Shown here: one piece after another, positions 26,601 through 36,356 of the stretch
Layout of the letters: each line of letters opens with the position of its first letter
How positions within the stretch are numbered: position 1 is the stretch's first letter
DNA from: Romanomermis culicivorax
Taxonomy: Eukaryota > Nematoda > Enoplea > Mermithida > Mermithidae
DNA: 64,000 nt
Assembly (NCBI GenBank): GCA_963922205.1
Contig: CAWUHX010000007.1
Span: forward strand, 2,728,001 to 2,792,000
Direction of reading: 5' to 3'
Notes under the pieces: model-generated
The model's input: only the letters and a program-made list of their open reading frames with translations
The model's database searches: none
What the model was told of the DNA's origin: nothing
Position numbers and translations under genes: made by a program

Positions 26601-29600
26601 GTGGATATAGTATAATGTCTGCTAGTAGCGTACAAAAAATTCACCAAGCTCCTGCTAGGGTGTTAAAAATCTGCAAAAATATACTGCTGTTGATAAATTT
26701 TAATCTTCAATTCTTGATCAATAAATGTTTACTTTTCTCGAAATTTCATGTTCCAGTTGAGATCATAGGGAATTATTGGAAGTTTGAACATAAATAAAAA
26801 AACAAACCATCACAAGCTTTCAAAGCAATCAGTTTGGAGCAATTCACCTTCCATCTGCGAATTTGGGTCATATATTGCTGGGTTGTTCATAGCTTCAGCT
26901 TCATCTTCTTCACACAAACGGTCTGCTTCAGCAGGATCACAGCATGTTCCTTGGTCTTCTGGATGGCCACTTGCTTCCCATGACCAGGAGCTTGCAATAA
27001 GTTGGCCTGGTAGATATTCATCCTTGTAAAACTGCCCATTTTTGCGCATCAGCCTGGATATCATTTCAGCATCAAACTTTTGTTTGAGATGGATTCCTTC
27101 ATCAAATTTGCTCAGTAGAAACTGCTTCTGCTTTGCTGTGAGCATTTTACATCTTTGACTTCTGAGTGCTCAACCTTCTTCCACAATATTTGTTCTATCC
27201 GCAGTGTGGGAAGCTTCTTGAAGATCTGGAAGTAATGGCATCAAATGCGCTGCTTCCGATTTCCTGCTTTATGCATTTATAGCAGTGTCTCTCATGCTGA
27301 CTCTTTGCAGTATCAGTTGATGATTAGTTATAAGTAGACGCAGGAGTAAGTTACCATGTTTGAGGAAAGACTTGACACATCCTTCTTCTGGGCAATCAAA
27401 GGGACTGTTCTCATGTTGTGGATTTTCATCCTCCATATGATCTTGGAAGTTGAAAAATGCTGCTGTTTGATCAGTATCCTCTGCTGGTGTACTCCCCTTG
27501 CTTCCATTACTCATCGATTGCCACATACTTGAATCACCAGATGAAGCAAGTTGCCTATCCTTTTGGTGAACAACATTTATCACAGCTATTTCTGGAAACT
27601 GGACATTTTTGGAACTAACTTCTTCAACAGAAAATAAGACCCCAGGACTAATCTGGTAAGCATGTCATGCGCGGATATGGTCAATATCAAAATCAAAGTT
27701 GAAGTAGGAGCTTATTCTTGGCAGTTGAATTTTCATTACTTTTAGAGGATATTTGACTCGACTTTGGATAAAGATTGCACCTTAGACCCCACCAAAAGCT
27801 GTTGCACATTAAACAAATTATTTTGAGTTGGTGCATTTATTATTTTGATTTATGAACAGCTGAACTTGAAGCTTCACCACCATTTTCATACCACATTATA
27901 GAGCGTTGTATTCTGTATCGAATACACAGTCAATAATAAAATTACTAAATGCCTAGGCCGATATATCTCAAGTCACGTAAATAGACAGAAAAATGCTAAA
28001 AAATGCGAAAATTCCAAAATTTGGGATACTGTAGCCCAGTGAATTTTATTTTTTTACGAGTTTGGGAATTATATTAGTATTCACCATACGAAACTTGTAT
28101 TACTGTCTCATTTTTAAAATTTTTCAAGCTCTAGTAGTTCCACAGTGGAGGTCAAAACATCCAGAAAATACAATTATAAGATAATGTTTGAAATTCAGGT
28201 TGTGGGACCCCCTAGCAGTACATGAATTTCCGTAATTTTTTGTCAGCAGGTAGAAGACATTGTAAGCTATGTATTGTACACGAAATTTTTTGGCCCTTCT
28301 GAGCTTTAGCAGTATATATGGTGATTTTTGTGAAAAAAAGACATTTTTTTGCTCTCAAAATTTGATGTTTCAAGCACCACTGTATTCCTAATAAGCACTT
28401 CACACTTATAAATCCTACAGTAAGTTGTTGTCCATCCATTGGCCTAATATTGGGTAAATTTTCAGAACACAATGTCTGACGTACCTAATGTCAAAAATCG
28501 GAAAAATCGAAAATTTTCAACCTTCGTCTTACTGTAGCTACGCGAGTTTTGATTTTCAGTCGAAATGAATGTCATTTTCGTTCCTAGCGCATCAAGTTAC
28601 ACTAAATATGTGAATTTCAGGTAGGATTAATTTTTTACTTATCACAATTCTCTGTATTAGAAGCTCTCAGACATTGTCTCTTTAGCAGTGTTGAAGTTAA
28701 GCGGCATGCACGAACGTGAGTTAGTGCTAACACCGTGTTAAATCAACACGAGATTTTAATCCTGCTCTCCTCCAGGATTAATGGTGAGTTAGTGCACTTT
28801 TCTTCTGAAATCTGGAATACGTGGTTTTTTCTTTTGTGTGACGGATGTTTTGGACATTCTTGAAGAAATGGATGAAGAGGATATTGATGATTATGTTCGA
28901 ACCACGACTTTTTCGGATCGTACAAATCCACTTGAAAGATATTCTTATACTGAATTTTGGATAAGATACAAACTGATCAAAAATAATGCGATTCAACTGA
29001 CAGCTTTACTAGAAGAAAATTTAAATCGTTACACATGTGCTGTGTTATACAATTTTGCAAAAATGAATAACGATTTTGTTGATGAGGATATTGAAGATCA
29101 AAATTATGAAGATCAGGTTCAAGAAAATGAAAATGATAATGTGCAAGGAGTAGCCAAAAAACGTGCTATGATATTTAACTACTTCAGCTAAGGTGGAACG
29201 CCATATGTACGCGTGCTTTAAATTTTTTGTACTTTTCATGAGTACCAAATTTGAGTATCCAGTGTAATTCACATTATTTTTGCATTATTTTCAGAGTTGA
29301 ATTGTGACAGCACTTTCAATCTACAGCATGGTTTCACTTCAAAACTCTGTGATACAGTACATCAAATTCAAATGTAAAATCATTACCACTCTCAAGTTCC
29401 TCCAATTGTCATATAATTACTCTTTGGAGCACTTTGTAACATTTGGGTTAGATTTGAATGTTTCCTCAATGGCATCCCACACTGATTTTTTCACATTCGC
29501 CGATCAGTTGTTTCATTTTCAATAGTGTTAGCACATTCGGAAATCATTCCAATAAAAATTCGGTTTCTTCGTCAAAATTATGAGTTCCTTTACGATTTTT

Positions 29601-31852
29601 ACCGGAATCCATTTACAAGAAAAATAACAGAATCAGAGAAGCAAATTTCACTCAAATAAATAAGAAAGAAAGACTATTTTTTGTTTATGTTGTTTTTATT
29701 GACAAGTCTATTGTTGCTCAAAGGTTAGATTTGGAAGTTTAACGCGGCTTAAAATTTTTAACAGTGTTAAGAAATTTAACACCGAGTTAAGTAAGCGGCC
29801 GTTAATCCACGTTCGTGCATACCGCTTAAATTTAAGCCGTGTTAGCAATTTAACACGTGTTAACTGACACCGCTCAAGTCCTTAACACGTGTTAAAGTTA
29901 GCGGCGTTCGTGCATACGGCCCTTAAGGGTCATTTATACTTGCCTTTTTAGGCGGAACGGAACGGAGCGGAATGCAATCGACATAACGTTACCGAACGGA
30001 AGGGAAATTTTCGTTCCGTTCGGTTCGGTTGGGGGTTACCGTCGGTCATTTTCTATAAAATTGCAGTTAACCTTTCCGATCGAAAGTGGATTTTCAGGCT
30101 GAACGTTTCAAGCTGTTGGTGATCGGTTCCGTTCCGTTCCGCCGTAAAAGGCGAGTATAAATGACCCTTTAATCTTACTGCCGTCAAGCTTTTTTCGAAT
30201 ATTTCCCTCATTTATTTAAGCGAGTCGAATTGATTTTCCGACGAACTTATGGCTATTTCCTATTGCAAATTTATTTGCCTACTTACTGTATAGTTTTCAT
30301 TTCGTGGATCGGTTTCTGGCTCGACCATCGGTCCTTGCCCGCCCGGGTCAGTTTGGGCGTCAGTTCGATGATGGCCTTAATTTTACAATACAACAATATC
30401 GGGCGCCATTTACCCCGAGTCAGCGATATAAAAGGCGTCGATATTTACATGTTTTCGTGCATCGCTTTCATCTTCTTTTCCATGGTCGAACTGGCCATAG
30501 CGGGTTACGTGGAAAAACGGAGTTTAAAAAAGACAGACAAAAGGAGATTGGTGAGGAAACATTTTGGGTCAACTGAATGGTTTCAATCGGAAAAATTCGA
30601 CATTATTCGCTAATCGCTAGTAGCCAAAAATAGAATTCGATGAAAATACGCAAACTATTCTTTAATTTTTGCACAGAGTCTAATAACTATGTGATGAAAA
30701 CTATGTGATAGTTGGAAAAATACAAAATTTACGGGATTCGGGTTAGATTTTTCGACTGTAGTCTTACTTCAATCTATTTTTTCTCATGTTAGAAAAGGAT
30801 CTATTTATGTACACATTCAATCTCAATTTGTTAATCAGGAATTTTGAATGCCGTTGTAGTTTTCCATCAACATGTGAAAGAGACAAGAAACTTTTGATCG
30901 TAGGTTTCAGACTATGATTTCATATAATAACTACATATTATATCTTTTGAGTAAAGGAACTTTTGGACCACCATTGCAGTTTGGCGAAAACGTTGTAAAA
31001 CAATGTTCATCAAGTTTAATGTGAAAATACTCCTATGATTTTAGCATTCCCTCCCGAATCTAGCAGATTTCTATTAGAATTCTATGCGGTAAGAAGATAC
31101 ATATAAATCATTAGTTTTATTCGGATATAACTTTTGAAAATTTAGATCTTCATTCTAATTTCCAATAGGCCGCGAAAGTGGCCGCCGATCATTTGATCAC
31201 TGAGCACCCAATTTTTAAAAAAGTCAATCAGCACCACCATCGCCAGGCTTTAGCCAAAGAAAAACGGGTAGGCCGTAAAAGTTCCGCCTATTCGGGCTCG
31301 GCGTCATCGGCCGCCAGCCGTCGTTACTCCAAGGCATTCCTAAGTAGTGCCACGACCGTGGACCAAACGCCGGTCAAGAGCGGCGCATTGGTAACGACTA
31401 CTCATGGCTGTGGTGGGGGCGACGACGACTTGGAAACTAGCCAAGTTAGCTACCACCTGCTGAAACAAAGCGGTATGTTGACCGTTTTGGACCCCGGCTC
31501 ACCTATAACGGGAGTTTCGTCGTCAGTCGTCCACCAATTTCCGAGCAGGACTTGGGCGTCCTCTGGGGCGAGGAAAAATCGTCGATTCGTTTTACTCAAC
31601 TTTATACAATGTTGCTGCAAGTGGCCGAAATTTTTGCGCAAACAACGGAATAAAGGCGATTTTTTGGACGATCGAGGAGTGGAAGAGGACGACACCGTGG
31701 TCGGTTCGGCCGACGATCATTCTATCCCCGTTTGGCAAGGCGAACAAGTTGACGAATTGAGTAGAAAATTGTTCCCTTGTTGTTTTTTAGTGCTAAACAT
31801 CATCTATTGGTGGTACTATACGGCCAAAGCATCCAAAACTAACAACGGCTGA
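20164..31852 (+). CDS. Cys-loop ligand-gated ion channel subunit (GABA/anion-channel-like), five exons
   Basis: Exons 20164-20630, 22621-22900, 24218-24355, 30221-30550 and 31169-31852 join in phase to give 632 aa; every intron is GT-AG. Residues 1-30 form a signal peptide, then an extracellular ligand domain with ISEISEISYSFKTD (loop D region), FPNGTVWTSYRV (loop E region), and a Cys-loop C222-x13-C236 around the FPMD motif. M1 is about 306-327, M2 338-358, M3 369-391, a long basic/His/Ser-rich cytoplasmic loop about 394-600, and M4 606-622. PAR at 335-337 before M2 is the motif of chloride-selective channels, so an inhibitory anion channel in the plasma membrane of nerve or muscle is predicted. 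M2-M3 (MALILQYNNIGRHLPRVS) resembles nematode LGC-type and pHCl/acetylcholine-chloride channels. The ligand (GABA, acetylcholine, amine or protons) cannot be told. The start ATG follows an in-frame TAA directly. Confidence 0.9.
20631..22620 (+). other. Intron 1 of channel gene
   Basis: 1990 bp, with donor GTAATC and acceptor CGGTTTTCAG. It contains the 249-bp TATAGTC element at 21357-21605. The long minus-strand ORF over that element is a by-product of the repeat. Confidence 0.8.
21357..21605. mobile_element. Mariner-like MITE, copy 1
   Basis: Ends are inverted: TATAGTCTGTTTT...ATGCTTCCAAAT at the left and ATTTGGAAGCAT...AGACTATA at the right, about 30 bp each with few mismatches. TA at both outer ends fits a TA target duplication. 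A similar 248-bp copy lies at 36109-36356, and diverged ones near 23.4, 23.7 and 63.0 kb. Confidence 0.8.
22621..22900 (+). CDS. Channel exon 2: ligand domain and Cys-loop
   Basis: Encodes the end of codon 156 to residue 249. It contains VNLSLSY, WNPNVCFVNSKK, PNGTVW, the Cys-loop C222 to C236, and ESYSF (loop B region). The acceptor is TTTTCAG and the donor GTGAGA after a whole codon (phase 0). Confidence 0.92.
22901..24217 (+). other. Intron 2 of channel gene, with diverged MITE copies
   Basis: 1317 bp. Two diverged relatives of the TATAGTC element can be followed from about 23375-23610 and about 23686-24110 through the shared phrases GTCTGTTTTTTGT and AATAAGTACCGC. No coding exon is seen. 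Confidence 0.6.
24218..24355 (+). CDS. Channel exon 3: loop C region up to pre-M1
   Basis: Exactly 46 codons, phase 0 at both ends, acceptor CTTTCAG and donor GTAAGT. It reads VRLAWKRYG then VPEYKLYKF. The binding-site loop C part lacks the vicinal Cys pair of nicotinic receptors, in line with a GABA/glycine-like member. Confidence 0.88.
24460..25596 (+). mobile_element. PIF/Harbinger-like remnant, copy 1
   Basis: Shares most of its length with 28690-29830, including GCTCTCCTCCAGGATTAA and the transposase-like stretch near 24660-24780. Its ends carry inverted ATACACGAACGTGAG / CACGTTCGTGCAT motifs. Plus-strand transposase remains are shorter and more broken than in copy 2. A Myb-like ORF remnant lies on the minus strand. 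Confidence 0.6.
25110..25373 (-). pseudogene. Myb/SANT-like ORF remnant of Harbinger element
   Basis: On the minus strand, HNFDIEETEFLLQ is followed, after a frame change, by AWDAIEEAFKSNPNV and LNDKWRNLK. This is the helix pattern of the Myb/SANT-like DNA-binding protein that PIF/Harbinger elements encode as a second ORF opposite the transposase and that helps the nuclease find element ends. The matching part of copy 2 (about 29390-29610, minus strand) shows the same remains, also broken. Confidence 0.55.
26810..27145 (-). pseudogene. ORF in foldback centre, downstream part
   Basis: 111 codons, with LTAKQKQFLLSKFDEG then RLMRKNGQFYKDEYL and an acidic tail. The pattern recalls a C-terminal segment that follows C2H2 fingers in a dispersed invertebrate family with no known function; I recall it only as a pattern. 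It is probably the continuation of 27269-27583 after a frame break. Confidence 0.35.
27269..27583 (-). pseudogene. ORF in foldback centre with degenerate C2H2 finger
   Basis: 104 codons. FDCPEEGCVKSFLKHGNLL is the start of a C2H2 zinc finger (Cys-x4-Cys). The first zinc-binding His expected in the LRHL-type segment is missing, leaving only a later NH. It could be cargo or a second protein of the foldback element. Confidence 0.4.
28690..29830 (+). mobile_element. PIF/Harbinger-like remnant, copy 2
   Basis: Bounded by inverted GCATGCACGAACGTG (near 28704) and CACGTTCGTGCAT (29809-29821). It carries a transposase N-terminus on the plus strand (28838-29191) and a Myb-like remnant on the minus strand, the two-ORF plan of Harbinger. 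The bulk of the transposase, with its DDE core, is absent. Outer sequence up to 29921 has more such motifs (TTAACACGTGTTAA palindromes). Confidence 0.6.
28838..29191 (+). pseudogene. Harbinger transposase N-terminal fragment
   Basis: 117 codons. DRTNPLERYSYTEFWIRYKL followed by IQLTALLEENL matches the N-terminal pattern of HARBI1-like nucleases (a charged lead, then R-N-P-L-E, aromatic-F, R-Y/F-L-K/S). The frame then passes into a Glu/Asp-rich tail with no catalytic residues, so internal deletion removed the DDE domain. It could not cut DNA. Confidence 0.5.
29926..30168. mobile_element. Harbinger-like MITE next to exon 4
   Basis: 243 bp with near-perfect terminal inverted repeats of about 40 bp (AGGGTCATTTATACT, then GGCGGAACGGAACGG), flanked by TTA on both sides (29923-29925 and 30169-30171). 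A 3-bp TTA duplication is the Harbinger signature. It ends 52 bp before exon 4 of the channel gene, so the branch point and acceptor region adjoin it. Confidence 0.8.
30221..30550 (+). CDS. Channel exon 4: M1, M2 and M3
   Basis: 110 codons, phase 0 at both ends. It starts CGAGTCGAA after TTTAAG, giving the pre-M1 motif RTYGYFLLQIYLP. Three hydrophobic segments follow, with the PAR selectivity motif before M2. The donor GTGAGG follows AGATTG. Reading on past the donor stops at 30613, which supports splicing here. Confidence 0.9.
30551..31168 (+). other. Intron 4 of channel gene
   Basis: 618 bp, GTGAGG to TCCAATAG. I see no repeat or coding sequence in it. Confidence 0.75.
31169..31852 (+). 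CDS. Channel exon 5: cytoplasmic loop, M4 and stop
   Basis: 228 codons including TGA at 31850-31852. It begins AAKVAADHLI and carries a His/Lys/Arg and Ser-rich loop of about 190 residues with an acidic part (EEDDTVV), then VDELSRKLFPCCFLVLNIIYWWYY, the typical M4 signature near the C-terminus. The acceptor is TCCAATAG. Confidence 0.9.
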   Translation, partial: AAKVAADHLITEHPIFKKVNQHHHRQALAKEKRVGRKSSAYSGSASSAASRRYSKAFLSSATTVDQTPVKSGALVTTTHGCGGGDDDLETSQVSYHLLKQSGMLTVLDPGSPITGVSSSVVHQFPSRTWASSGARKNRRFVLLNFIQCCCKWPKFLRKQRNKGDFLDDRGVEEDDTVVGSADDHSIPVWQGEQVDELSRKLFPCCFLVLNIIYWWYYTAKASKTNNG

Positions 31853-32386
31853 ATTGAATTTTTTTATCATTTATTTTGCAACGATTAAAAACAGTGCCAT
31901 TGAATATAAGTTCTATAAATCAGGGAAGTCTACTCTTCGTTTTGATTGAATTTATATAGTTGAAAATAGGGTTCGTAGTATCAAAAATCTGGAGTTGATG
32001 TCTATCGGAAACGATGCAATTTTCTTAATTCTACAAGCTGGCAAGAGACACACATGTCCAGTAAAAAAGAAGTGTACACGTACATGAATACTTGTAAATT
32101 CAGGGTGAAAAGCAGGTACTATTTCATATTTTTACCGTTTGCTGCTTATGTTGCATAGGACTGGAAATTTTTGAGGCAACTACCCTATTTTTCCAGTAAA
32201 AAATCTTGCATTAAGAGCGTCGCGTAAACGACCTTGAGAGCGATATTGTTTTTTTTGCGTTTTTTCAATCTGCAATCATCCTATAAAAACAGACTATAGA
32301 ATTTTTAGCATACCAATTGCTCCATGAATATTTCTACTTATCCAAAATAAAATAATCCTCCATCTCAAAAGTAGGAGAGAATGCAT
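31853..32386. other. 3' flank of channel gene, nothing recognised
   Basis: Presumed 3' UTR and intergenic DNA. No canonical AATAAA is evident near the stop. Confidence 0.4.
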
Positions 32387-32390
32387 CATG

Positions 32391-33272
32391 TGTAACACCC
32401 CGATTTATCTATACTTTTACTTGATCCCCAAAAACGATTACGCTTGCTCACGGTCCACAGGGACGCAGCGACAAAACGAACGACAATGGGTGATAAATGA
32501 CAATGATATAAAAATAAACGGCTCGCCGACGGTTGCTTTTCGTCGACGGTACAAGAATAACAATGCTTTTGCTTCACAAAACGAATCTGGCATAAAAATA
32601 CAACACAATTTTAAATCTGGCGATTTCATGCTTCTCTCCACTTTATATACCGCTTCCGCTTTGGCCACTCCCTTGATTCGCGGGGGTCTGCTTCCGATTT
32701 CGTTTTCCACCAATCCTCGCTTCTTGCTTCTTTTGCTTCTGTATACTGTACGCTTACTAAACGACGCCTCCAACGCTTTTCTCGTATTGTATGTTTTCCA
32801 TGCTTCTATTACACTTGCTTCCTTGCTTACGATGGACTTAACCACGCCTATGTGCTTCCGTATATGCTTCCCTATTTATTACTCGTGTGTATACGTGCTT
32901 CTGTATGAACCGCGGCTACTGTTCCACTTGAGACTGGTGTCTGGGTTGGGGCTTCTACTTTCTATTACAGACAGGTGTATTTACGGTTTTTGGGGAGAAT
33001 TAATATAGCTATGGAATGTGTATTTTCATGTGAATTCTGGGGGCCAGGTGCCAATGTGCAAATTAATTAGAGCGTCTTTAATTGGGTCAATAACGGCTAC
33101 TGGGGTGTAGGACGATCAAAACAGAACACTTCACATGAATTTATAGGAATGTCAACATGTGAATTCCAGACATCCTTGAGATGATGAATTATAAAATAAA
33201 TTTATGTGTAATAATAAATAACACATAGTATACATTATGTATTTACAATGATGCACTAGCATCTACATTACA
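32391..33272 (+). repeat. Solo LTR, copy 1
   Basis: 882 bp beginning TGTAACACCCCG and ending CTACATTACA, flanked by CATG on both sides (32387-32390 and 33273-33276). It is similar throughout to 34660-35546. TG...CA ends, a 4-bp duplication and no internal coding region indicate a solo LTR of a Gypsy-like element. The long ORFs inside are chance. Confidence 0.8.
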
Positions 33273-33276
33273 CATG

Positions 33277-34655
33277 ATATAGATCTTTTGGACATGAAAT
33301 CTGTTCTTCGTCGATTAAATTTCTAGGCTTTGTAGCTTAAAGTACTCTTTTTAATGTGAACTTGAATGAGAACATTGATGAAATTCAACGTTTTAATAAA
33401 ATTACTTGTCAACATTTATAGATTCTCAAACTCTGATCAAGCTGACACTTGCACAGCATTGCTATGCTAATTTTTCATAAATCTTTCGAGTTCATTGGAA
33501 ACCAGAAATGGGACCGAAATGAATTACTCTGTTGACATTGGGAAGAAACAAATCTCATATAGATTTATATATAGTTTAGATTTCTGATGGACAACTAGTG
33601 AAAAAATTGTATTTTCCCTAAGTCAGATGATGACTGACTTTGTTTAAGCTTGGGTTCAATCCAACCATTTTTCAATGGATCCACACATCAATAAAAGTTC
33701 AATTTATTTTCAATATTATATTTCAAACTAGTTTATTAGAAAATGCCCCGATAGGGCAGAAAAAAATAATATACTTGCTTGGATAGTTGCCAAGCTAGAA
33801 AAAGAAGTGGACTAGATATTTGAGAACTTGGGTTAAGGTTGGAAAAAATTCATTTTCATTATATTGGATTTTCCTTCTTTCTCAAAAAAAATTTCCATGT
33901 CTGTGAAAAAGTATATTCTGCTGCTAAGTGAATTTTGTCCTTCCCCTGGCATCAACCGTAGTAAAATTTTTCTATATGAAAATTATATGCGCATGACTTC
34001 AAATGTAAAGAAATGGTAAACTAATAGCATTCTAACTCCCCACTGATTCAAAACTCCTGCCTCAGCTGAAAAATAGTGAGGGAAGCCGCCTCCCGGAGGT
34101 CTCAAAATAAAAATATGGGCCTGTTGTTTGACGGTGGCCCTGCAAGAATACGTGGAAAAGATATTATTACATGATTGGTACATTTTCTAAGAATTACATT
34201 TTTGTAGTATTTGCTTTTTGCTAACGCTTTTCCAAACTACTATACTCCATTTACTTTAAAACAAGAGACATAGCAATTACCAAAAAATAAGTTCAATTTG
34301 ACACACAATTTTCAGGCAGTGGAAAACTTTATACTTTGGAAAAATGCTTAATCTGGTCATGGCAACTGGAAGACCAAAATTTGATTCAAAGCTTATTCAC
34401 TTTTTGATTCTTTTTGATCAAAGAAATTTTTAGTTGTTCTGTCTACCCCTCATGAATGAGAAATTGGCTTCATTCATTACAGTAATGAGCTTTACTAATT
34501 TTTCTGTATGCTGAACTTGTTTTCACGTGGATCACTGCATCAGTCATTTTAAAATGAATAAAGTAGTTCGTTGTTCATCCGTTTTTACTAAAATTTCTTT
34601 TTGTAGGATGGTAGTTTTTTAACCATTCTAGTTATGACTAATTATATGCAACGTG
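33277..34655. other. Between the two solo LTRs, nothing recognised
   Basis: About 1.4 kb of AT-rich sequence with no supported ORF, which does not resemble retroviral internal sequence. The two LTRs are therefore independent insertions, not one element. Confidence 0.55.
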
Positions 34656-34659
34656 ACAC

Positions 34660-35546
34660 TGTAACGCCCAGATTTTAATGATACTTTACTTGGTCTTGAA
34701 GAAGGGTAGGCGATGGTTCATGGCCCATGAGGACGATGTACAATGGTATGAAACACCATGAGATAACGACAAAATAATAACGCTGGATCGACAATCGCTT
34801 GCTTGTCGATAATATACGGTTACGCTTCACAATAAAACAAAACTCACTTTTAAAACGCTTCTAAAACTCTTGTTTCCAAAAAAAGACACACTTGCAAGTA
34901 TCTGAAATCTGAGGGAATCACGCTTTGCTTCTCTTTAAATACTGATTCTGTGGCCACTCCCTTGGCTCGCGGGAGGTCCTGTTTCCAAAAATCTTCTTCC
35001 ACCAATCGCTGCTTGTTGCTTCTTTCGCTTCACTAGTTTAGTCACGCCTTCCAATACTTTCCTAGTACTTTATGCTTTTTATGCTTCTTTTATGCTTGCT
35101 TCCTACAGTGAACTTAACCACGCCTCTGAGCTTCTGTGTATGCTTCTGTATCTATTTCCTCTGCATATACATGTTTTGTAGGAACCATCGCTACTGTTCC
35201 ACTTGAGACTGGTGTCTGGCGGGGCTTTTACTTTTCACTGTGTGCAGGTGTTTTTACGATTTTCATGAGAAATTAATGTAACCATGGAATGTGTACTTTA
35301 GTGTAGATTCTAGGGGACCAGCTGCCGATGTGCAAATTAATTAGAGCATCTTAATTGGGTCAATAACGGCTACTGGGGTGTGGGATGATCAAAATGAAGT
35401 ACTTCACATAAATTTACAGGAATGTTTGGGTGTGAATCCCAGACACCCTTGAGATGATAGATTAAGAAATGAATTTATATTTATTAAACGAGTATCACAT
35501 AGTGTACAATATATATTTACAGTAATGCGTTAGCATGTACGTTACA
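34660..35546 (+). repeat. Solo LTR, copy 2
   Basis: 887 bp, TGTAACGCCCAG to GTACGTTACA, flanked by ACAC on both sides (34656-34659 and 35547-35550). Same family and orientation as 32391-33272; the shared segment GTGGCCACTCCCTTG makes this plain. Confidence 0.8.
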
Positions 35547-35547
35547 A

Positions 35548-35847
35548 CACAATGGGTGCCAGACTGGTATTCTGCGCTACCGCTATGCAAGCCACCTTGT
35601 CGTGTTTGAAGTTATATGCACCTTGACCCTAATACAGTTCGAATTGTCAAATATTCTCAAACAGGGCACCACAGGGAAAAACGGCATCCAGTATGTTGTT
35701 GAGACTAACTCTCTCCTGTGTGACGTCCATATCAAGGGAGATTCCAATACCTTCCCTCATGAATACGAAATGTCACATGCATTGATAGGTACAAAAACTG
35801 TTCAATACAAGAGCTCATTTCAGAAAAGATTACAGTCCCAAGAGTGA
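35548..35847 (+). other. Unassigned protein-like open frame
   Basis: About 99 open codons start within the LTR's duplicated ACAC and run to TGA at 35845-35847; GTG at 35602 is the first likely initiator codon and no early ATG is present. The sequence (for example CTLTLIQFELSNILKQG) is less AT-rich than its surroundings and protein-like, but I do not recognise it. It might be a fragment of a gene or element cut by the adjacent solo LTR. Confidence 0.2.
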
Positions 35848-36108
35848 CACTGAAAGAGCGATAGAAGAATTTACTATTGTATTCTACAAGATTGGTGAAA
35901 AAGTTCGTTACTAATCACTTGGCACAAATCGTTTTGATCTGTTTAGTCTCGGAATAAACTCCGTATAACGGCCGAAGTCCCTGAAAATCATCGTATTTAA
36001 TCAGCATATCTTTTTTACCTCCAAATCAAAACTTACGCAAACCAGCGTGGAATTGTTTGAATAATGTCCAATCCGGGTGCCACGAGCTGTTAGAATGATG
36101 AGCGAAAC

Positions 36109-36356
36109 TATAGTCTGTTTTTATAAAATGCTTCCAAATACAAAAGTGACACAAATCAGTACTGTTGTCAAAATCGTTTACATAGAGCTCTTACCGTAAA
36201 ATTTTTCTCTCGAAAAATAGTTAAAGGTGAGGTCAGTATGCTGTCAAATTTCCAGTCCTATATGATATATTGTTTATCAGAAAACCGTGAAAATCTGAAA
36301 TAGTACTTGCTTTCCACTTTCATTATTTAGAAGCATTTTAAGAAAAATATACTATA
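36109..36356. mobile_element. Mariner-like MITE, copy 2
   Basis: TATAGTCTGTTTT...ATGCTTCCAAAT at the left and TAGAAGCAT...ATACTATA at the right. It is close to 21357-21605 over its full length. Confidence 0.8.

Larger units (their letters stand above)
25645..28685. mobile_element. Large foldback element with zinc-finger ORF remains
   Basis: Arms of about 0.8 kb (25645-26462 and 27881-28685) are imperfect inverted copies; for example GTGTAACTTGATGCGCTA and TGACTTGAGATATATCGG occur on one side and their reverse complements on the other. The 1.4-kb centre carries minus-strand ORFs 26810-27145 and 27269-27583. It lies between the two Harbinger-like copies. Confidence 0.75.
24356..30220 (+). other. 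Intron 3 of channel gene, 5.9 kb, transposon-filled
   Basis: Begins GTAAGTATAC and ends TTTATTTAAG. Between them are two Harbinger-like remnants in direct orientation (about 24460-25596 and 28690-29830), a foldback element (25645-28685) and a 243-bp TIR element (29926-30168). Little unique sequence remains. Confidence 0.75.

Noticed and set aside
32388-33008. 206-codon plus ORF and 135-codon minus ORF
   Set aside because: Both lie inside a solo LTR with its own target duplication and are not conserved as frames in the sister LTR.
33277-34655. Segment between the two LTRs as the inside of an LTR element
   Set aside because: Each LTR has its own target duplication and the segment lacks primer site, purine tract and coding sequence.
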